Shown in pieces: positions 1 to 7,658 of a stretch of 64,000 nt of DNA. A program made the position numbers and the translations under genes. The stretch covers positions 3,782,001-3,846,000 of the forward strand of contig NZ_QPER01000002.1 of assembly GCF_009455635.1 (NCBI RefSeq), in the 5' to 3' direction. Every line of letters starts with the position of its first letter. The stretch's first letter is position 1. The stretch comes from Paraburkholderia agricolaris. GTDB taxonomy: Bacteria; Pseudomonadota; Gammaproteobacteria; Burkholderiales; Burkholderiaceae. The notes under the pieces are model-generated. The model worked only from the letters and a program-made list of their open reading frames with translations. It was not told the DNA's origin and searched no databases.

Positions 1-28
1 CAGCGGGGTCGTAGAAGTAGTGGGACAT
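1..28 (-). CDS. Start of a gene running off the left edge, possibly a flavin reductase
   Basis: An ATG on the minus strand opens a frame MSHYFYDPA that leaves the window after nine codons. This N-terminus resembles flavin reductase/DIM6-NTAB family proteins of Burkholderiaceae as I remember them, but nine residues cannot prove the family. The gene is divergent from the HipB-like regulator, so both share the intergenic region up to 288. Confidence 0.3.
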
Positions 29-183
29 GGGTTGTGTTTGGGTTTGCGGGTGAGGCGGGAGGTATTTATACCGCAGACTCGTTGGGGCTGCTGGGGCGGG
101 CGTGAAGCGGACCAAGGCTATTCGCGCTTCCGTGAACTCGTGTTCATCGGGTGACTTTACGTTCCGTCTTAACAGGCTTTGAA

Positions 184-283
184 TTGTAAATTGCAAATAC
201 AAACCACAGCCTGTATATTTAAATTACAGTTTATTGTCTGTATTTTCGTGATACAGTCCAGAGACTGTACGAGCCTGAAGAAA
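184..283. promoter_or_regulatory. Phased tandem operators upstream of the HipB-like gene
   Basis: Three 19-bp inverted repeats of form YTGTA-N9-TACAR lie at 184-202 (TTGTAAATTGCAAATACAA), 211-229 (CTGTATATTTAAATTACAG) and 238-256 (CTGTATTTTCGTGATACAG). A matching half-site CTGTA starts at 265. Start to start spacing is exactly 27 bp each time. The array ends just before the ATG at 289, as expected for autorepression by an Xre/HipB-type dimer. Binding by the adjacent protein is inference. Confidence 0.75.
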
Positions 284-288
284 ATCCA

Positions 289-684
289 ATGGATTACGCT
301 ATCAAGACGCTAAGTCAGCTCCGCCCCATTCTGCTGGGCTTCCGCAAGTCCGCTGGACTCACACAGGCTGCCGTGGCCGAACTGCTAGGCATCACGCAGC
401 AAAGCTATGCGCAACTGGAAGCCAATCCGGCATCGGCAAGCGTCGAACGGCTTTTTAAGGTCATGCGTTTGCTGAACGTGGAGTTGCGTATGAGTCAGAC
501 GTCGTCCGCGCCTGACGGTGAACCAGCGCAGGGCGAGACGCCGAAGCTTCAACAACACGTCTCCGCCGCCAGAAAAGCGAAATCTCCACCGGTCGCCAAC
601 CGCTCGGGCCGAACCCAGAAAGCGTCGAGTTCGAAGCAACCCCTTGGGGCAATCACGACCAGAAAGAAACGGGAAAACTGGTAA
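289..684 (+). CDS. HipB-like Xre-family helix-turn-helix repressor
   Basis: A 131-residue protein whose N-terminal half is a Cro/C1-type helix-turn-helix. Residues about 15-65 contain the pattern FRKSAGLTQAAVAELLGITQ followed by a recognition-helix region QQSYAQLEAN. The C-terminal half (about 70-131) is basic and rich in Ser, Lys and Arg, probably a disordered tail. In HipBA modules such a protein is the DNA-binding antitoxin and autorepressor. Here the toxin gene that should follow starts two bases downstream but survives only as a 35-codon stub, so this looks like a solitary antitoxin. The phased operators immediately upstream support autoregulation. Family assignment is firm; the antitoxin role rests on context. 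Confidence 0.8.
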   Translation: MDYAIKTLSQLRPILLGFRKSAGLTQAAVAELLGITQQSYAQLEANPASASVERLFKVMRLLNVELRMSQTSSAPDGEPAQGETPKLQQHVSAARKAKSPPVANRSGRTQKASSSKQPLGAITTRKKRENW

Positions 685-686
685 TC

Positions 687-794
687 ATGGCGCGCCGCTC
701 TCAGACACAACGGCTCAACATCTGGATGAACGGCTTGCCCGTCGGCTACTGGGAAAAAGCGCGGGACGGGGACCGCCTGAGTTATCTCGAATGA
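687..794 (+). pseudogene. Truncated hipA toxin remnant
   Basis: The ATG lies two bases after the stop of the HipB-like gene. It encodes 35 residues beginning MARRSQTQRLNIWMNGLPVG and ending SYLE before a TGA. The start resembles the N-terminal subdomain of HipA kinases (a strand of type LxVWMNGxxVGxW, then LSY), but no kinase domain follows. The next 190 bases carry further stops in all plus frames and no convincing HipA continuation. I read this as a decayed toxin gene; alternatively it is a small stand-alone ORF. Confidence 0.6.
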
Positions 795-981
795 GAGCGC
801 CTAGCCGAAAGCGCTCGGGAGTATGAGTCAACTTGCGCGCGATCACTTGACTTGTTCTTGAATTGACCCGACGCGAAGGTCCACCCGGGAAATTCGTCGG
901 CAACCCGCTGGCAAATGTCGAACAGGTCGGTTTTAAATGCCGTCACGATTAACCCTCATGCGGCATGCGTGCGCAATATCA

Positions 982-1896
982 CTACCCCCGGCTAATCACC
1001 TGCTTGCGGCCTTCCTTGACTCGCGCCAGATGCGCGTCGTCCCATTCATAAAAACCCGCGCCGCTGCGCACGCCGACGCGTCCCGCGTCGACCTGCGCAC
1101 GCAGCAGATCGAGCACGTCTTCGTCTTTCGCGAGTTCCGGCATCAAATGCGTGGAGATATCGAGGAAGGTATCGAGGCCGCCCATGTCCGCGCCCTCGAA
1201 CGGCCCGACAATCCCCCACCGGCGCCCAAGCGATGCCTTCATGACCCGATCGACCACGTCAGGCGTCGCTGCCCCCGAGCGCACGATGTTCAACGCCTCG
1301 CGTAGCACGGCGAACTGCAACCGGTTGCCGACAAAACCCGGAATCGCCTTCGCCAGCACCACCGGCTCCATGCCAATTGCGCTCATCAACGCGGCGGTTT
1401 GCCCGGTCACTTCCGGCGCGGTCGCGGTGCCCGGCACGACTTCGACAAGCGGGATCATGTGCGGTGGATTCCAGAAATGCGCGATCACAAAACGCTCCTT
1501 CGCGCGCAGCGGAGCGACCAGCTGATCGGGCGGAAAACCACTGGTATTGCTCGCGAGAATCGCATCGTCCGCCATCAGCCCGGTTAACGATGCATACAGG
1601 CGATGCTTCAACTCCAACACTTCGGGAATCGCCTCAATCACGAATTGTGCCGACGCCATAACCTCGAGTTGCGCATGTGTCTCGATGCGCGAGAGCGCCG
1701 CCTGTCTGGTGGCGTGGTCGATGCGTCCGGCGTCGATCAGTTCGTCAAGCACCGCTTGCGCCTTCGGCACGACGCTCGCGAGGCGCGCCGGGTCGACGTC
1801 GTGAACGATTGTCCGATGCCCGTGCAGCGCACTTTGCGTCGCAATACCGACGCCCATCAATCCCGTGCCCACTACGCCTATGACTGCCTTGTCCAC
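982..1896 (-). CDS. 3-hydroxyacyl-CoA dehydrogenase family protein
   Basis: NAD-dependent oxidation of an L-3-hydroxyacyl-CoA or a related 3-hydroxy acid is the expected reaction. The N-terminus has the Rossmann motif GVVGTGLMGVGIA followed by an acidic residue after the second strand (HDVDP), typical for NAD. The central segment has the ASNTSG and AHFWNPPHMIPLVE blocks of the family, and the C-terminal helical domain has GFVGNRLQ. I chose the GTG at 1894-1896, 304 residues, because AGGAG sits six bases upstream; the longer ATG at 1933-1935 adds 13 residues with no ribosome site. It stands alone, so the substrate (3-hydroxybutyryl-CoA, carnitine or another) cannot be fixed. Confidence 0.85.
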   Translation of the reverse strand: MDKAVIGVVGTGLMGVGIATQSALHGHRTIVHDVDPARLASVVPKAQAVLDELIDAGRIDHATRQAALSRIETHAQLEVMASAQFVIEAIPEVLELKHRLYASLTGLMADDAILASNTSGFPPDQLVAPLRAKERFVIAHFWNPPHMIPLVEVVPGTATAPEVTGQTAALMSAIGMEPVVLAKAIPGFVGNRLQFAVLREALNIVRSGAATPDVVDRVMKASLGRRWGIVGPFEGADMGGLDTFLDISTHLMPELAKDEDVLDLLRAQVDAGRVGVRSGAGFYEWDDAHLARVKEGRKQVISRG

Positions 1897-1970
1897 GCCG
1901 CTCTCCTGCTGCCATCGATGAAAGCTTTCAAGCATAGCGCAGCGCGCCGTTTTTCAAGCCTGAACGTGAC

Positions 1971-2003
1971 AAAGCCGGTCTTCCGCGAGGAAGGACCGGC
2001 TTT
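1971..2003 (-). terminator. Hairpin terminator after the His-rich secreted protein gene
   Basis: A perfect 10-bp inverted repeat AAAGCCGGTC / GACCGGCTTT encloses a 13-base loop that can itself pair further (TTCC/GGAA). It lies between two minus-strand genes and would end transcription from the upstream one at 2045. Confidence 0.7.
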
Positions 2004-2044
2004 GTGGACTTCACGCCGCGTCACGCGGCACCGTCATGCGCGCA

Positions 2045-2347
2045 TTAGTAACGCGGGGGCGGCGGACGACGGTCGTCGTGGTGATGCGGATCGTAGTCGT
2101 GCGGATGATGACGCATCCAGTCGTCGTGAGCCCAGTAGCGATGGCCATCCCAATAACGATCGCCATGCCAGCCGATGTTGATCGACACGCCCACCGGCAT
2201 CATGTGCGGCTGACCGTAAACCACCGGCCCCGGACCATTTTCGACAATCACTCGTTCCTGAGCAAAAGCGCTGCCGGCCGCGAGCAACGCGCCGCCTGCC
2301 AGCAAGGTTGCAACAATCGAACGCGACGTCTTGTTAAAGGTTTTCAT
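2045..2347 (-). CDS. Small secreted His/Pro-rich protein
   Basis: A 100-residue protein with a clear Sec signal peptide (residues about 1-29, ending ...GSAFA before QERV) and a mature part rich in His, Asp, Tyr and Pro. The last 30 residues are almost entirely His, Asp, Pro and Arg. GGGAGG lies just upstream of the ATG. It resembles in build the PXPV-type exported protein at 56103-56390. The His/Asp cluster could bind metal ions in the periplasm, but this is inference; no enzyme motif is visible. Confidence 0.75.
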   Translation of the reverse strand: MKTFNKTSRSIVATLLAGGALLAAGSAFAQERVIVENGPGPVVYGQPHMMPVGVSINIGWHGDRYWDGHRYWAHDDWMRHHPHDYDPHHHDDRRPPPPRY

Positions 2348-2778
2348 CGTGACCTCCCATGCAAAGTTTTATATCAAGCCGGCGTCCGTGTTCGGCCGAC
2401 ATCGAACCGCGATTTTGGGTTCGGACCGGACGCCGTACGCTTGAAATCAACTTTAACGGTGCAAATCGCATGAAGACGTGAGCACTTGTAAGCACACGTT
2501 TCGTAGAAAGGGACGGATGAAGAGGGGCCTTTTTGATGTCCGCCGCCCGTCTACAGCGGATGCGCGGTGGATCAACCAGATGGCAGCGCGGCGTCATGTC
2601 AGCCGCCGTTACACTCATTTCGGCCAGGAAATATTCGGAAAAATGCGGAGCGGAATGGTGACATTCAAAAACAAAAGCCACAGCGCGCATTTCGCGGGCG
2701 GTGGCTTCAATAATGCGGGTGCACTCGAGGTGCGCGCCCGTACGCGGTGGTCCGCGCTCAGGCCGTACAGCTTTCTTC
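2348..2778. other. Intergenic stretch with no gene apart from a terminator
   Basis: I see no coding signal here; the plus-strand frames across it are unsupported by start sites or protein-like composition. The left end is the promoter and leader region of the minus-strand secreted protein. The right end contains the hairpin at 2675-2707. Confidence 0.6.
2675..2707 (-). terminator. Terminator of the small 52-residue gene
   Basis: AAGCCAC and GTGGCTT flank a GC-rich partly pairing centre. On the minus strand the stem is followed by a T-rich stretch (TTTTGTTTTTG), which fits a factor-independent terminator for the gene ending at 2779. Confidence 0.6.
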
Positions 2779-2937
2779 TTAGTCGCTCAGCTTGATGCCG
2801 AACAACGTGGCTTGCGCTTTGCGCATGCGCTCTGCTTCGCGGCTACGCGCTGCATACGAGTAGTCCGAATCCAGCGGCAGATGGGGCGACGCAAAGAGGT
2901 CGCTGACCTTTTGGAACAGTGCAAAAATGTAGCTCAT
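2779..2937 (-). CDS. Small unknown protein, 52 residues
   Basis: ATG at 2935-2937 opens a 52-codon frame ending TAA at 2779-2781, starting MSYIFALFQKVSDLFASPHL and ending FGIKLSD. GGGAG stands about seven bases upstream. An amphipathic N-terminal segment is followed by a charged helix (about 30-44: AARSREAERMRKAQA). It resembles the short DUF3563-like proteins common in Burkholderiaceae, but I cannot confirm that family. It has its own terminator and an unusual pair of upstream repeats, which support it as a real, separately transcribed gene. Confidence 0.65.
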   Translation of the reverse strand: MSYIFALFQKVSDLFASPHLPLDSDYSYAARSREAERMRKAQATLFGIKLSD

Positions 2938-2966
2938 GGCGACTCCCGGTTAGTTACTGCATTTGC

Positions 2967-3005
2967 TAGGGTTTTCCCTTAATAAGCATTATAGGGTTTT
3001 CCCTA
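2967..3005 (-). promoter_or_regulatory. Twin TAGGGTTTTCCCT motifs upstream of the 52-residue gene
   Basis: AGGGTTTTCCCT occurs at 2968-2979 and again at 2993-3004, a 25-bp period. Each copy is an inverted repeat AGGG/CCCT around TTTT. On the gene's strand the distal copy runs into TATAAT, a good -10 box, so the motifs overlap the promoter. A related sequence TTAGGGTTTTGCC stands near 35072, upstream of the pilin gene. Confidence 0.55.
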
Positions 3006-3265
3006 GGCAAAAGCTAGTGCAATGCAGCAATTTCCTGGGTGTGATTTTTTGCCACAGGGGTTTTTATTCATGATGCGTCGCATCATGACAACGTCCCCGT
3101 TTTTTATATTTCAGGGTCAAACCGTCCGCCTACTGAAGCGTGATTCACCGCTGCCGCCTGCTGCGTGCGGGTTTCGAGCTTGTCATGCTTTTACGGGGGC
3201 TGAACAGGGCGGCATTGACGGCGACCGCCGCGGCCAGCTTCTGCCGGCGCGGCGGTCACTGAAGG

Positions 3266-4687
3266 TCAGTGGGAGTTGGCTGCTTTCGGCTTGTGCGCGT
3301 GCTGTGCTCGCGCGCTGCGTTTGCCATGAGCCGGCGCGGCTGCGGCTGGCTGGAGTGCCGCGGTTGCGGTTGCGGCTACGCCAGAAGCAGCAGTGGCCGC
3401 CGCTGCGGTGGCCATCGCCAGGTGGGTATCGAGCAGGCTGGCCATGGCGGCCTGCTGGTTCTGCATCATCTGTTCGAGGCGGTGCTGCTGGGCCGTGGTT
3501 TCACGCGTCAGGCGCATCAGAAGCACGGTCTGCGTGATGCCGATCGCGACCGTCATCAGCAACGCGCCCACCACGATCGACAGCATCCATTTCATGCGGC
3601 GTGAATGGTCGGTTGCGGCGAGACGTTGATCGGCGATCACGCCATATAAGGCGTCGACGGTATCGGCGAAAGCCGTCGCTCGCGCGCGGTCAAGTTCAGG
3701 CGCGGCTCGCAGCGCTGCCGCGGCGGCTTCGGCGCGCTGGGCTTCCCGGAAAGAGGGGGCAGCAAAAGCAGCGCTTGCAGATGCTGCAGGTGCAGGCGCC
3801 GATGCGGAGGCATTACCCGGCGTGGACGTGGGCGTTGTACCCAGCTTCGGTCCAGCAGCCACCACGCCGGCGCCAGATTCCCCCGAAGAGCCCCCCCGCG
3901 CTGCCCCAGCCTCAGCTTCCGTCGAAGACGACGCGCGCTCCGCTCCAGCTTTCGCAGGCCCGGCATTCGCGGCGTCGGCGCCGGCGGCTTCCCGCGAGAC
4001 CGTCGTCGCCTTGGTAAAAGTCGCGGCGAAGCGCTGCGGCGGCATAGCCGGCTTCGCTCCGCCCGAGGTCGATGCAGCCGCTGCATCCGCCGTCGTGGCG
4101 CCCGATTCAGCCGCCTGGCGCAGCGCGGTCACACTGCGCGCCACAGTAGCCGCTGCCATCGCCGATGTGAGCGGCACGGCCGCGTCGCGTGCCGCTGTCG
4201 CCGGCTTCTCTTCGGCCGGCGCCTCGGCGGCTGCCGTGGCATCGTCGAAAGCCAGCCCGCCAACCGGTAATGTCGGCATCTCGACCGCCTCCGGCTCCAG
4301 GCCGCTCAATTGCGCATACACCGGCGCCGGTTCTTCGGATTTCGTGGTCCGCGGCGCGCGACGCGCGGCCTTTGCCTCCAGCGACAAGCCGTCGGCATCG
4401 ATCGCACCGACCGCGGCCAGCACCACATCGGGTAATTCGAAGCCGTGCAGCGTGCCTTGCCGGACGTCGATGTTCATCGCTTCCAGCGTGGCGCGGGTGG
4501 GATCGTCGGGGAACAGATCGAGCGTGCTGTCGTCGCGTGAGGCATCGCTCAGTTGCGCGAGACGTTGGGCCGAGCGCGCGGCGCGTGCCAGTTTGTTTTC
4601 AGTTTCGGTCGAGACGGTGGCCTGACGCCGCTTCTTCGAAGCGGCGCGCTGAGGCCGGGACTGCGTGGATGCTGCGGAATCTGCCAT
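3266..4687 (-). CDS. Ala-rich single-span membrane protein of unknown function
   Basis: About 473 residues from the ATG at 4685-4687; a longer start at 4729 adds 14 residues without support. The N-terminal 130 residues are charged and include LDLFPDDPTRATLEAMNIDV. The middle (about 150-350) is a low-complexity Ala/Ser/Thr/Gly region, probably disordered. One transmembrane segment (WMLSIVVGALLMTVAIGIT) follows near residue 375, then a short coiled-coil-like stretch with many Gln and Met, and a basic Lys/His C-terminus. I recognise no domain. The layout suggests an envelope-associated protein with a long flexible part. Much of the neighbouring plus-strand coding signal here is a shadow of its Ala codons. 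Confidence 0.65.
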   Translation of the reverse strand: MADSAASTQSRPQRAASKKRRQATVSTETENKLARAARSAQRLAQLSDASRDDSTLDLFPDDPTRATLEAMNIDVRQGTLHGFELPDVVLAAVGAIDADGLSLEAKAARRAPRTTKSEEPAPVYAQLSGLEPEAVEMPTLPVGGLAFDDATAAAEAPAEEKPATAARDAAVPLTSAMAAATVARSVTALRQAAESGATTADAAAASTSGGAKPAMPPQRFAATFTKATTVSREAAGADAANAGPAKAGAERASSSTEAEAGAARGGSSGESGAGVVAAGPKLGTTPTSTPGNASASAPAPAASASAAFAAPSFREAQRAEAAAAALRAAPELDRARATAFADTVDALYGVIADQRLAATDHSRRMKWMLSIVVGALLMTVAIGITQTVLLMRLTRETTAQQHRLEQMMQNQQAAMASLLDTHLAMATAAAATAASGVAATATAALQPAAAAPAHGKRSARAQHAHKPKAANSH

Positions 4688-4819
4688 AGAGAAAAAAGCG
4701 GTCGTCGCCGGAAAGCGGGCGCCGAGCACCGCTCGTCAATGCCATTGGAATTTTTCGAGACCGCATTGTCGCATGGCCGCCCGCCCCAGCCGAAGCCATT
4801 CGCCGACGTTTTTCCGTTT

Positions 4820-5506
4820 TTAAGACGACGTCTCGTCCTGCCGGAACTGCCTGACGCCGCGCAACTGACGCAAGCGTGCGCAGATCGCTTCATATTCCGT
4901 ATTCGACACGCGATGCAACGTGATTGTCACTTCGTCGCATTCCGGTGCATCGTCGCTTTGCTGCATCACGAATTGCTTGACGCGCGGGCTCGCGGCGCCG
5001 AGTTCGTCGTGCAGCGAATGGAAGGTCAAGGCGCCGCGCTCAACGAGCATCGTCAACTGACGCCGCTGCTTCACCGTGATGAAGCGGCGCTCGAGCGGCT
5101 TGATCCCCGCAAGAATGATCAGAATGATGATGGTCGCGGCAATCGACGCCGTATACAGCCCCCCGCCGACCGCCAGCCCAATCGCCGCGACCGACCAGAG
5201 GCTTGCCGCCGTCGTCAGCCCGCGCACGATCTCGCCGCGCAGCAAGATCGACCCCGCACCGAGAAAGCCGATGCCCGAGACCACCTGAGCGGCCATCCGC
5301 GACGGATCGAGCACGATGCGATCAGCCGACAGCACCTCGGCAAAGCCATAGGCGGACACGATCATGATGAGCGTCGAACCCACGCAGACCAGCATATGAG
5401 TGCGCAACCCCGCTGCCCATGAAAGCCGCTCGCGCTCGAAGCCGATCACGCTGCCGAGTGCGGCGGCCAACACCAGGCGGGAAATGAGTTCAAGGTTCCC
5501 CAACAT
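4820..5506 (-). CDS. MgtC/SapB family membrane protein
   Basis: A 228-residue inner-membrane protein. The N-terminal 150 residues hold about five hydrophobic helices and the MgtC signature: GFERERLSWAAGLRTHMLV, then DPSRMAAQVVSGIGFLGAGS. The C-terminal 80 residues form a soluble ACT-like domain (VTITLHRVSNTEYEAICARL). The ATG at 5504-5506 is preceded by AAGGAG; the longer frame to 5620 adds 38 residues with no hydrophobic or family character. MgtC proteins are linked to growth at low magnesium and to virulence, partly through effects on the F1Fo ATPase in Salmonella. No magnesium transporter gene is adjacent. Confidence 0.88.
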   Translation of the reverse strand: MLGNLELISRLVLAAALGSVIGFERERLSWAAGLRTHMLVCVGSTLIMIVSAYGFAEVLSADRIVLDPSRMAAQVVSGIGFLGAGSILLRGEIVRGLTTAASLWSVAAIGLAVGGGLYTASIAATIIILIILAGIKPLERRFITVKQRRQLTMLVERGALTFHSLHDELGAASPRVKQFVMQQSDDAPECDEVTITLHRVSNTEYEAICARLRQLRGVRQFRQDETSS

Positions 5507-5652
5507 TGTTTTCTCCTTATCTAAAATAATTTGAAGCGTATTGCGCGCCCGTGGTGGAGTGTCAGCAGCAGTGGTTTTTGCTTTATGCTTGCCCGCACGC
5601 CGGTGCCCAGAAAGCGACAAGCCGAGTCCGCAGGCGCCTCGAATGACCGCAA

Positions 5653-6774
5653 TTGACCAACCGAACTATGCAAAGCACGACCCATCCCGCTTCGACAACC
5701 GCCCTCGCCGCCACACTGCGTGATCACTTCACTCGTGTGGTGCTGCCACTGTGGCGCGGGCCCGGTTTCAATACCGCACTGAAGCTGCCGTACGAAGCGG
5801 TCAGCGCCGAGGGTCCCGAACCGTTGTCCGCGCAACGCTACCGGGCGATGGCGTGCGCGCGACAGCTGTTCGTGTTCTCGCAAGCGGGTGATGCGGCTCA
5901 TGCCAAAGTGCTGTTCGACTCGCTGATCCACACCTTTCAGGACACGCGCCATGGCGGATGGTTCTATAGCGTGGATGCGCAGGGCGCACCGCTCGACAGC
6001 ACCAAAGACCTGTACACCCATGCATTCATCGTATTCGCCTGCGCGGAATATGCCGGCCATTCGGGCAACCGGGACGCACTGGACGTCGTGCGTCGCACGT
6101 CGGCACTGATTCAGTCGCATTTCGCGGCGGATGACGACCTGTTGAACGCCGCCCTCACGGCGGATTTCGCCGGCGTGACCGGCACGCCGATCCAGAATCC
6201 GCTGATGCATCTGACCGAAGCCTGGCTGGCCGCCCGCCACGTCACGCGCGACAGCGCCTTCGACGCCCCGTTGCGCCGTCTGGCCGGCGCGGTCGCCCAT
6301 CACTTCGTCCATGCGCCGACTGGCTGCATTGCCGAATTGCCGATTGGCGCCGATGACAACCGTCTGGAACCGGGGCACCAGTTCGAATGGTTCTGGCTGG
6401 TCAAGCAGGCGGGCGCGTTGTTCGAAGGCTCAGGTCTCGACGAATCGCTGACACGCGCATTCAGCTTCGCACAGCAGTATGGCGTGGACCCGCAAACGGG
6501 CGGTGTGTGCGCCTCGCTCGACGAAACCGGGGGAATCAAGGACGCCACCCAGCGGATCTGGGCCCAGACGGAGTATTTGCGTGCCCTGGCAAGCCACGGC
6601 GACCCCGCCGTGCTCGCCGCGCTGCCGCGGCAAATCGAACTTTTCCGGCAACGCTTCCTGCGTCCGCAAGGCTGGTTCGAATGCAAAACGGCCGCCGGTG
6701 AAGTGGCACGCGCCGACATGCCGTCGACCACGCCCTATCACCTTGCGACCGCTTATGGCGCGTTGCCGGCCTAA
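5653..6774 (+). CDS. AGE family epimerase/isomerase
   Basis: A 373-residue protein of the N-acylglucosamine 2-epimerase fold, an (alpha/alpha)6 barrel. Family blocks seen are GGWFYSVDAQG, DLYTHAFIVFACAEYA, NPLMHLTEAWLA and GHQFEWFWLV, which carry conserved active-site His, Glu and Trp residues. Members interconvert sugars such as mannose and fructose, cellobiose, or N-acylglucosamine and N-acylmannosamine; the substrate is not readable here. Translation may start at TTG 5653 or at ATG 5668 (MQSTTHPAS); neither has a strong ribosome site. The gene is divergent from the MgtC gene. Confidence 0.85.
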   Translation: MTNRTMQSTTHPASTTALAATLRDHFTRVVLPLWRGPGFNTALKLPYEAVSAEGPEPLSAQRYRAMACARQLFVFSQAGDAAHAKVLFDSLIHTFQDTRHGGWFYSVDAQGAPLDSTKDLYTHAFIVFACAEYAGHSGNRDALDVVRRTSALIQSHFAADDDLLNAALTADFAGVTGTPIQNPLMHLTEAWLAARHVTRDSAFDAPLRRLAGAVAHHFVHAPTGCIAELPIGADDNRLEPGHQFEWFWLVKQAGALFEGSGLDESLTRAFSFAQQYGVDPQTGGVCASLDETGGIKDATQRIWAQTEYLRALASHGDPAVLAALPRQIELFRQRFLRPQGWFECKTAAGEVARADMPSTTPYHLATAYGALPA

Positions 6775-6776
6775 GC

Positions 6777-6822
6777 ACCGGCCGTCCTCTGCCTGCCGTC
6801 GGCGTTAAAAGCCGACTGGCCG
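6777..6822 (+). terminator. Nested hairpins between convergent genes
   Basis: ACCGGCC and GGCCGGT flank an inner hairpin GTCGGC-GTTAAAA-GCCGAC. They lie just after the epimerase stop and just before the end of the minus-strand gene at 6828, so they may serve both strands. No long T-run is present. Confidence 0.5.
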
Positions 6823-6827
6823 GTCAA

Positions 6828-7103
6828 TCAATAGGCTTCGCGTTGCCACGGGCCCCAATCGGCGTCGGCAGTTTTAAATCGCGTGTAGGTCGCGCTTTGT
6901 CCGGTGGGGGTATCCGATGTGTCGCCGTGCGGCTTTTTATCGGTGGTGTGAAGGGCGAAAGCCTGGTGATTTTCGGTGTCGATCGTGATGCGGCCGACCG
7001 GGTCCAAGGCGCCCTCCTGAGGTAATTTCGACTCCAATATCGCCAGATAAGGTGTCAAACGACTCCAGAACGAGGTAAGTTCTTCTTGCAAATAATGTGT
7101 CAA
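6828..7103 (-). CDS. Unknown small protein, 91 residues
   Basis: The frame starts at TTG (7101-7103), with AGGA six bases upstream, and reads MTHYLQEELTSFWSRLTPYL. The protein is soluble, with an acidic N-terminal helix and a C-terminal half rich in Thr, Asp and Lys, ending DADWGPWQREAY. I do not recognise a family. It is convergent with the epimerase and divergent from the cold-shock gene. The non-ATG start lowers confidence, but the ribosome site and the flanking hairpins suggest a real gene. Confidence 0.55.
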   Translation of the reverse strand: MTHYLQEELTSFWSRLTPYLAILESKLPQEGALDPVGRITIDTENHQAFALHTTDKKPHGDTSDTPTGQSATYTRFKTADADWGPWQREAY

Positions 7104-7171
7104 TGTTTTTCCTGGAAAAGTAATACAAGCAGTTTACCCTACCGGCCGGAGCATCCCTGCAAATGCTTTCC

Positions 7172-7214
7172 AGGCCCCCAAAGGGCCTAATCGGGGGAAT
7201 ACCCGAATACGGGT
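7172..7214 (+). promoter_or_regulatory. Two stem-loops in the upstream region of the cold-shock gene
   Basis: AGGCCC-CCAAA-GGGCCT (7172-7188) and ACCCG-AATA-CGGGT (7201-7214) are perfect short hairpins about 110-150 bases before the cold-shock ATG. Long structured leaders are usual for cspA-type mRNAs, whose folding changes with temperature. Whether transcription starts upstream of them is not known. Confidence 0.4.
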
Positions 7215-7321
7215 TGATTGGCGTCCATCATAAAGACGTGATACAACTCTCACTTCGCGCTCGATCTCACGTTGAGAAATAGCGGTCGCGAATGCAACAC
7301 ACAACATTTATTGGATCAAAA

Positions 7322-7525
7322 ATGGCAACAGGTACTGTGAAGTGGTTTAACGATGCAAAGGGCTTTGGCTTCATCACGCCGGACGACGGCGGTGAAGATC
7401 TCTTCGCGCACTTTTCGGAAGTTCAAGGCAGCGGCTTCAAGTCCCTGCAGGAAAACCAGAAGGTGACGTTCGAAGTTAAGCAAGGCCCGAAGGGCAAGCA
7501 GGCTGCGAACATCCAGCCGGCCTAA
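7322..7525 (+). CDS. Cold-shock protein, CspA family
   Basis: A 67-residue single-stranded nucleic-acid-binding protein, one OB-fold cold-shock domain and nothing else. RNP1 is KGFGFI (residues 13-18) and RNP2 is DLFAHF (26-31); the start [10 protein letters not shown] is the canonical one. I use the ATG at 7322, since the upstream frame from 7292 adds ten residues not found in the family. It acts as an RNA chaperone in the cytoplasm. It is monocistronic, with a strong terminator straight after. Confidence 0.95.
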   Translation: MATGTVKWFNDAKGFGFITPDDGGEDLFAHFSEVQGSGFKSLQENQKVTFEVKQGPKGKQAANIQPA

Positions 7526-7571
7526 GTACCTTCCGGTACTTGAAGCACCCTTAGGCGTTCGCGTCTAATGC

Positions 7572-7599
7572 AAAATGGCCCGCTTTCGCGGGCCATTTT
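7572..7599 (+). terminator. Terminator of the cold-shock gene
   Basis: AAAATGGCCCGC and GCGGGCCATTTT form a perfect 12-bp stem with a TTTC loop, followed by CTATTG. It is symmetric and could work for both strands; the convergent chemoreceptor gene ends at 7659. Confidence 0.85.
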
Positions 7600-7658
7600 C
7601 TATTGCAGATGCCCTCTTTTTGGGCACCGCTGCCAAGCCTGTACAGCGTCTGTACGAT

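Noticed and set aside
2478..2795. 105-codon plus-strand frame in the gap before the 52-residue gene
   Set aside because: It covers a terminator and the end of a minus-strand gene and shows no recognisable protein features.
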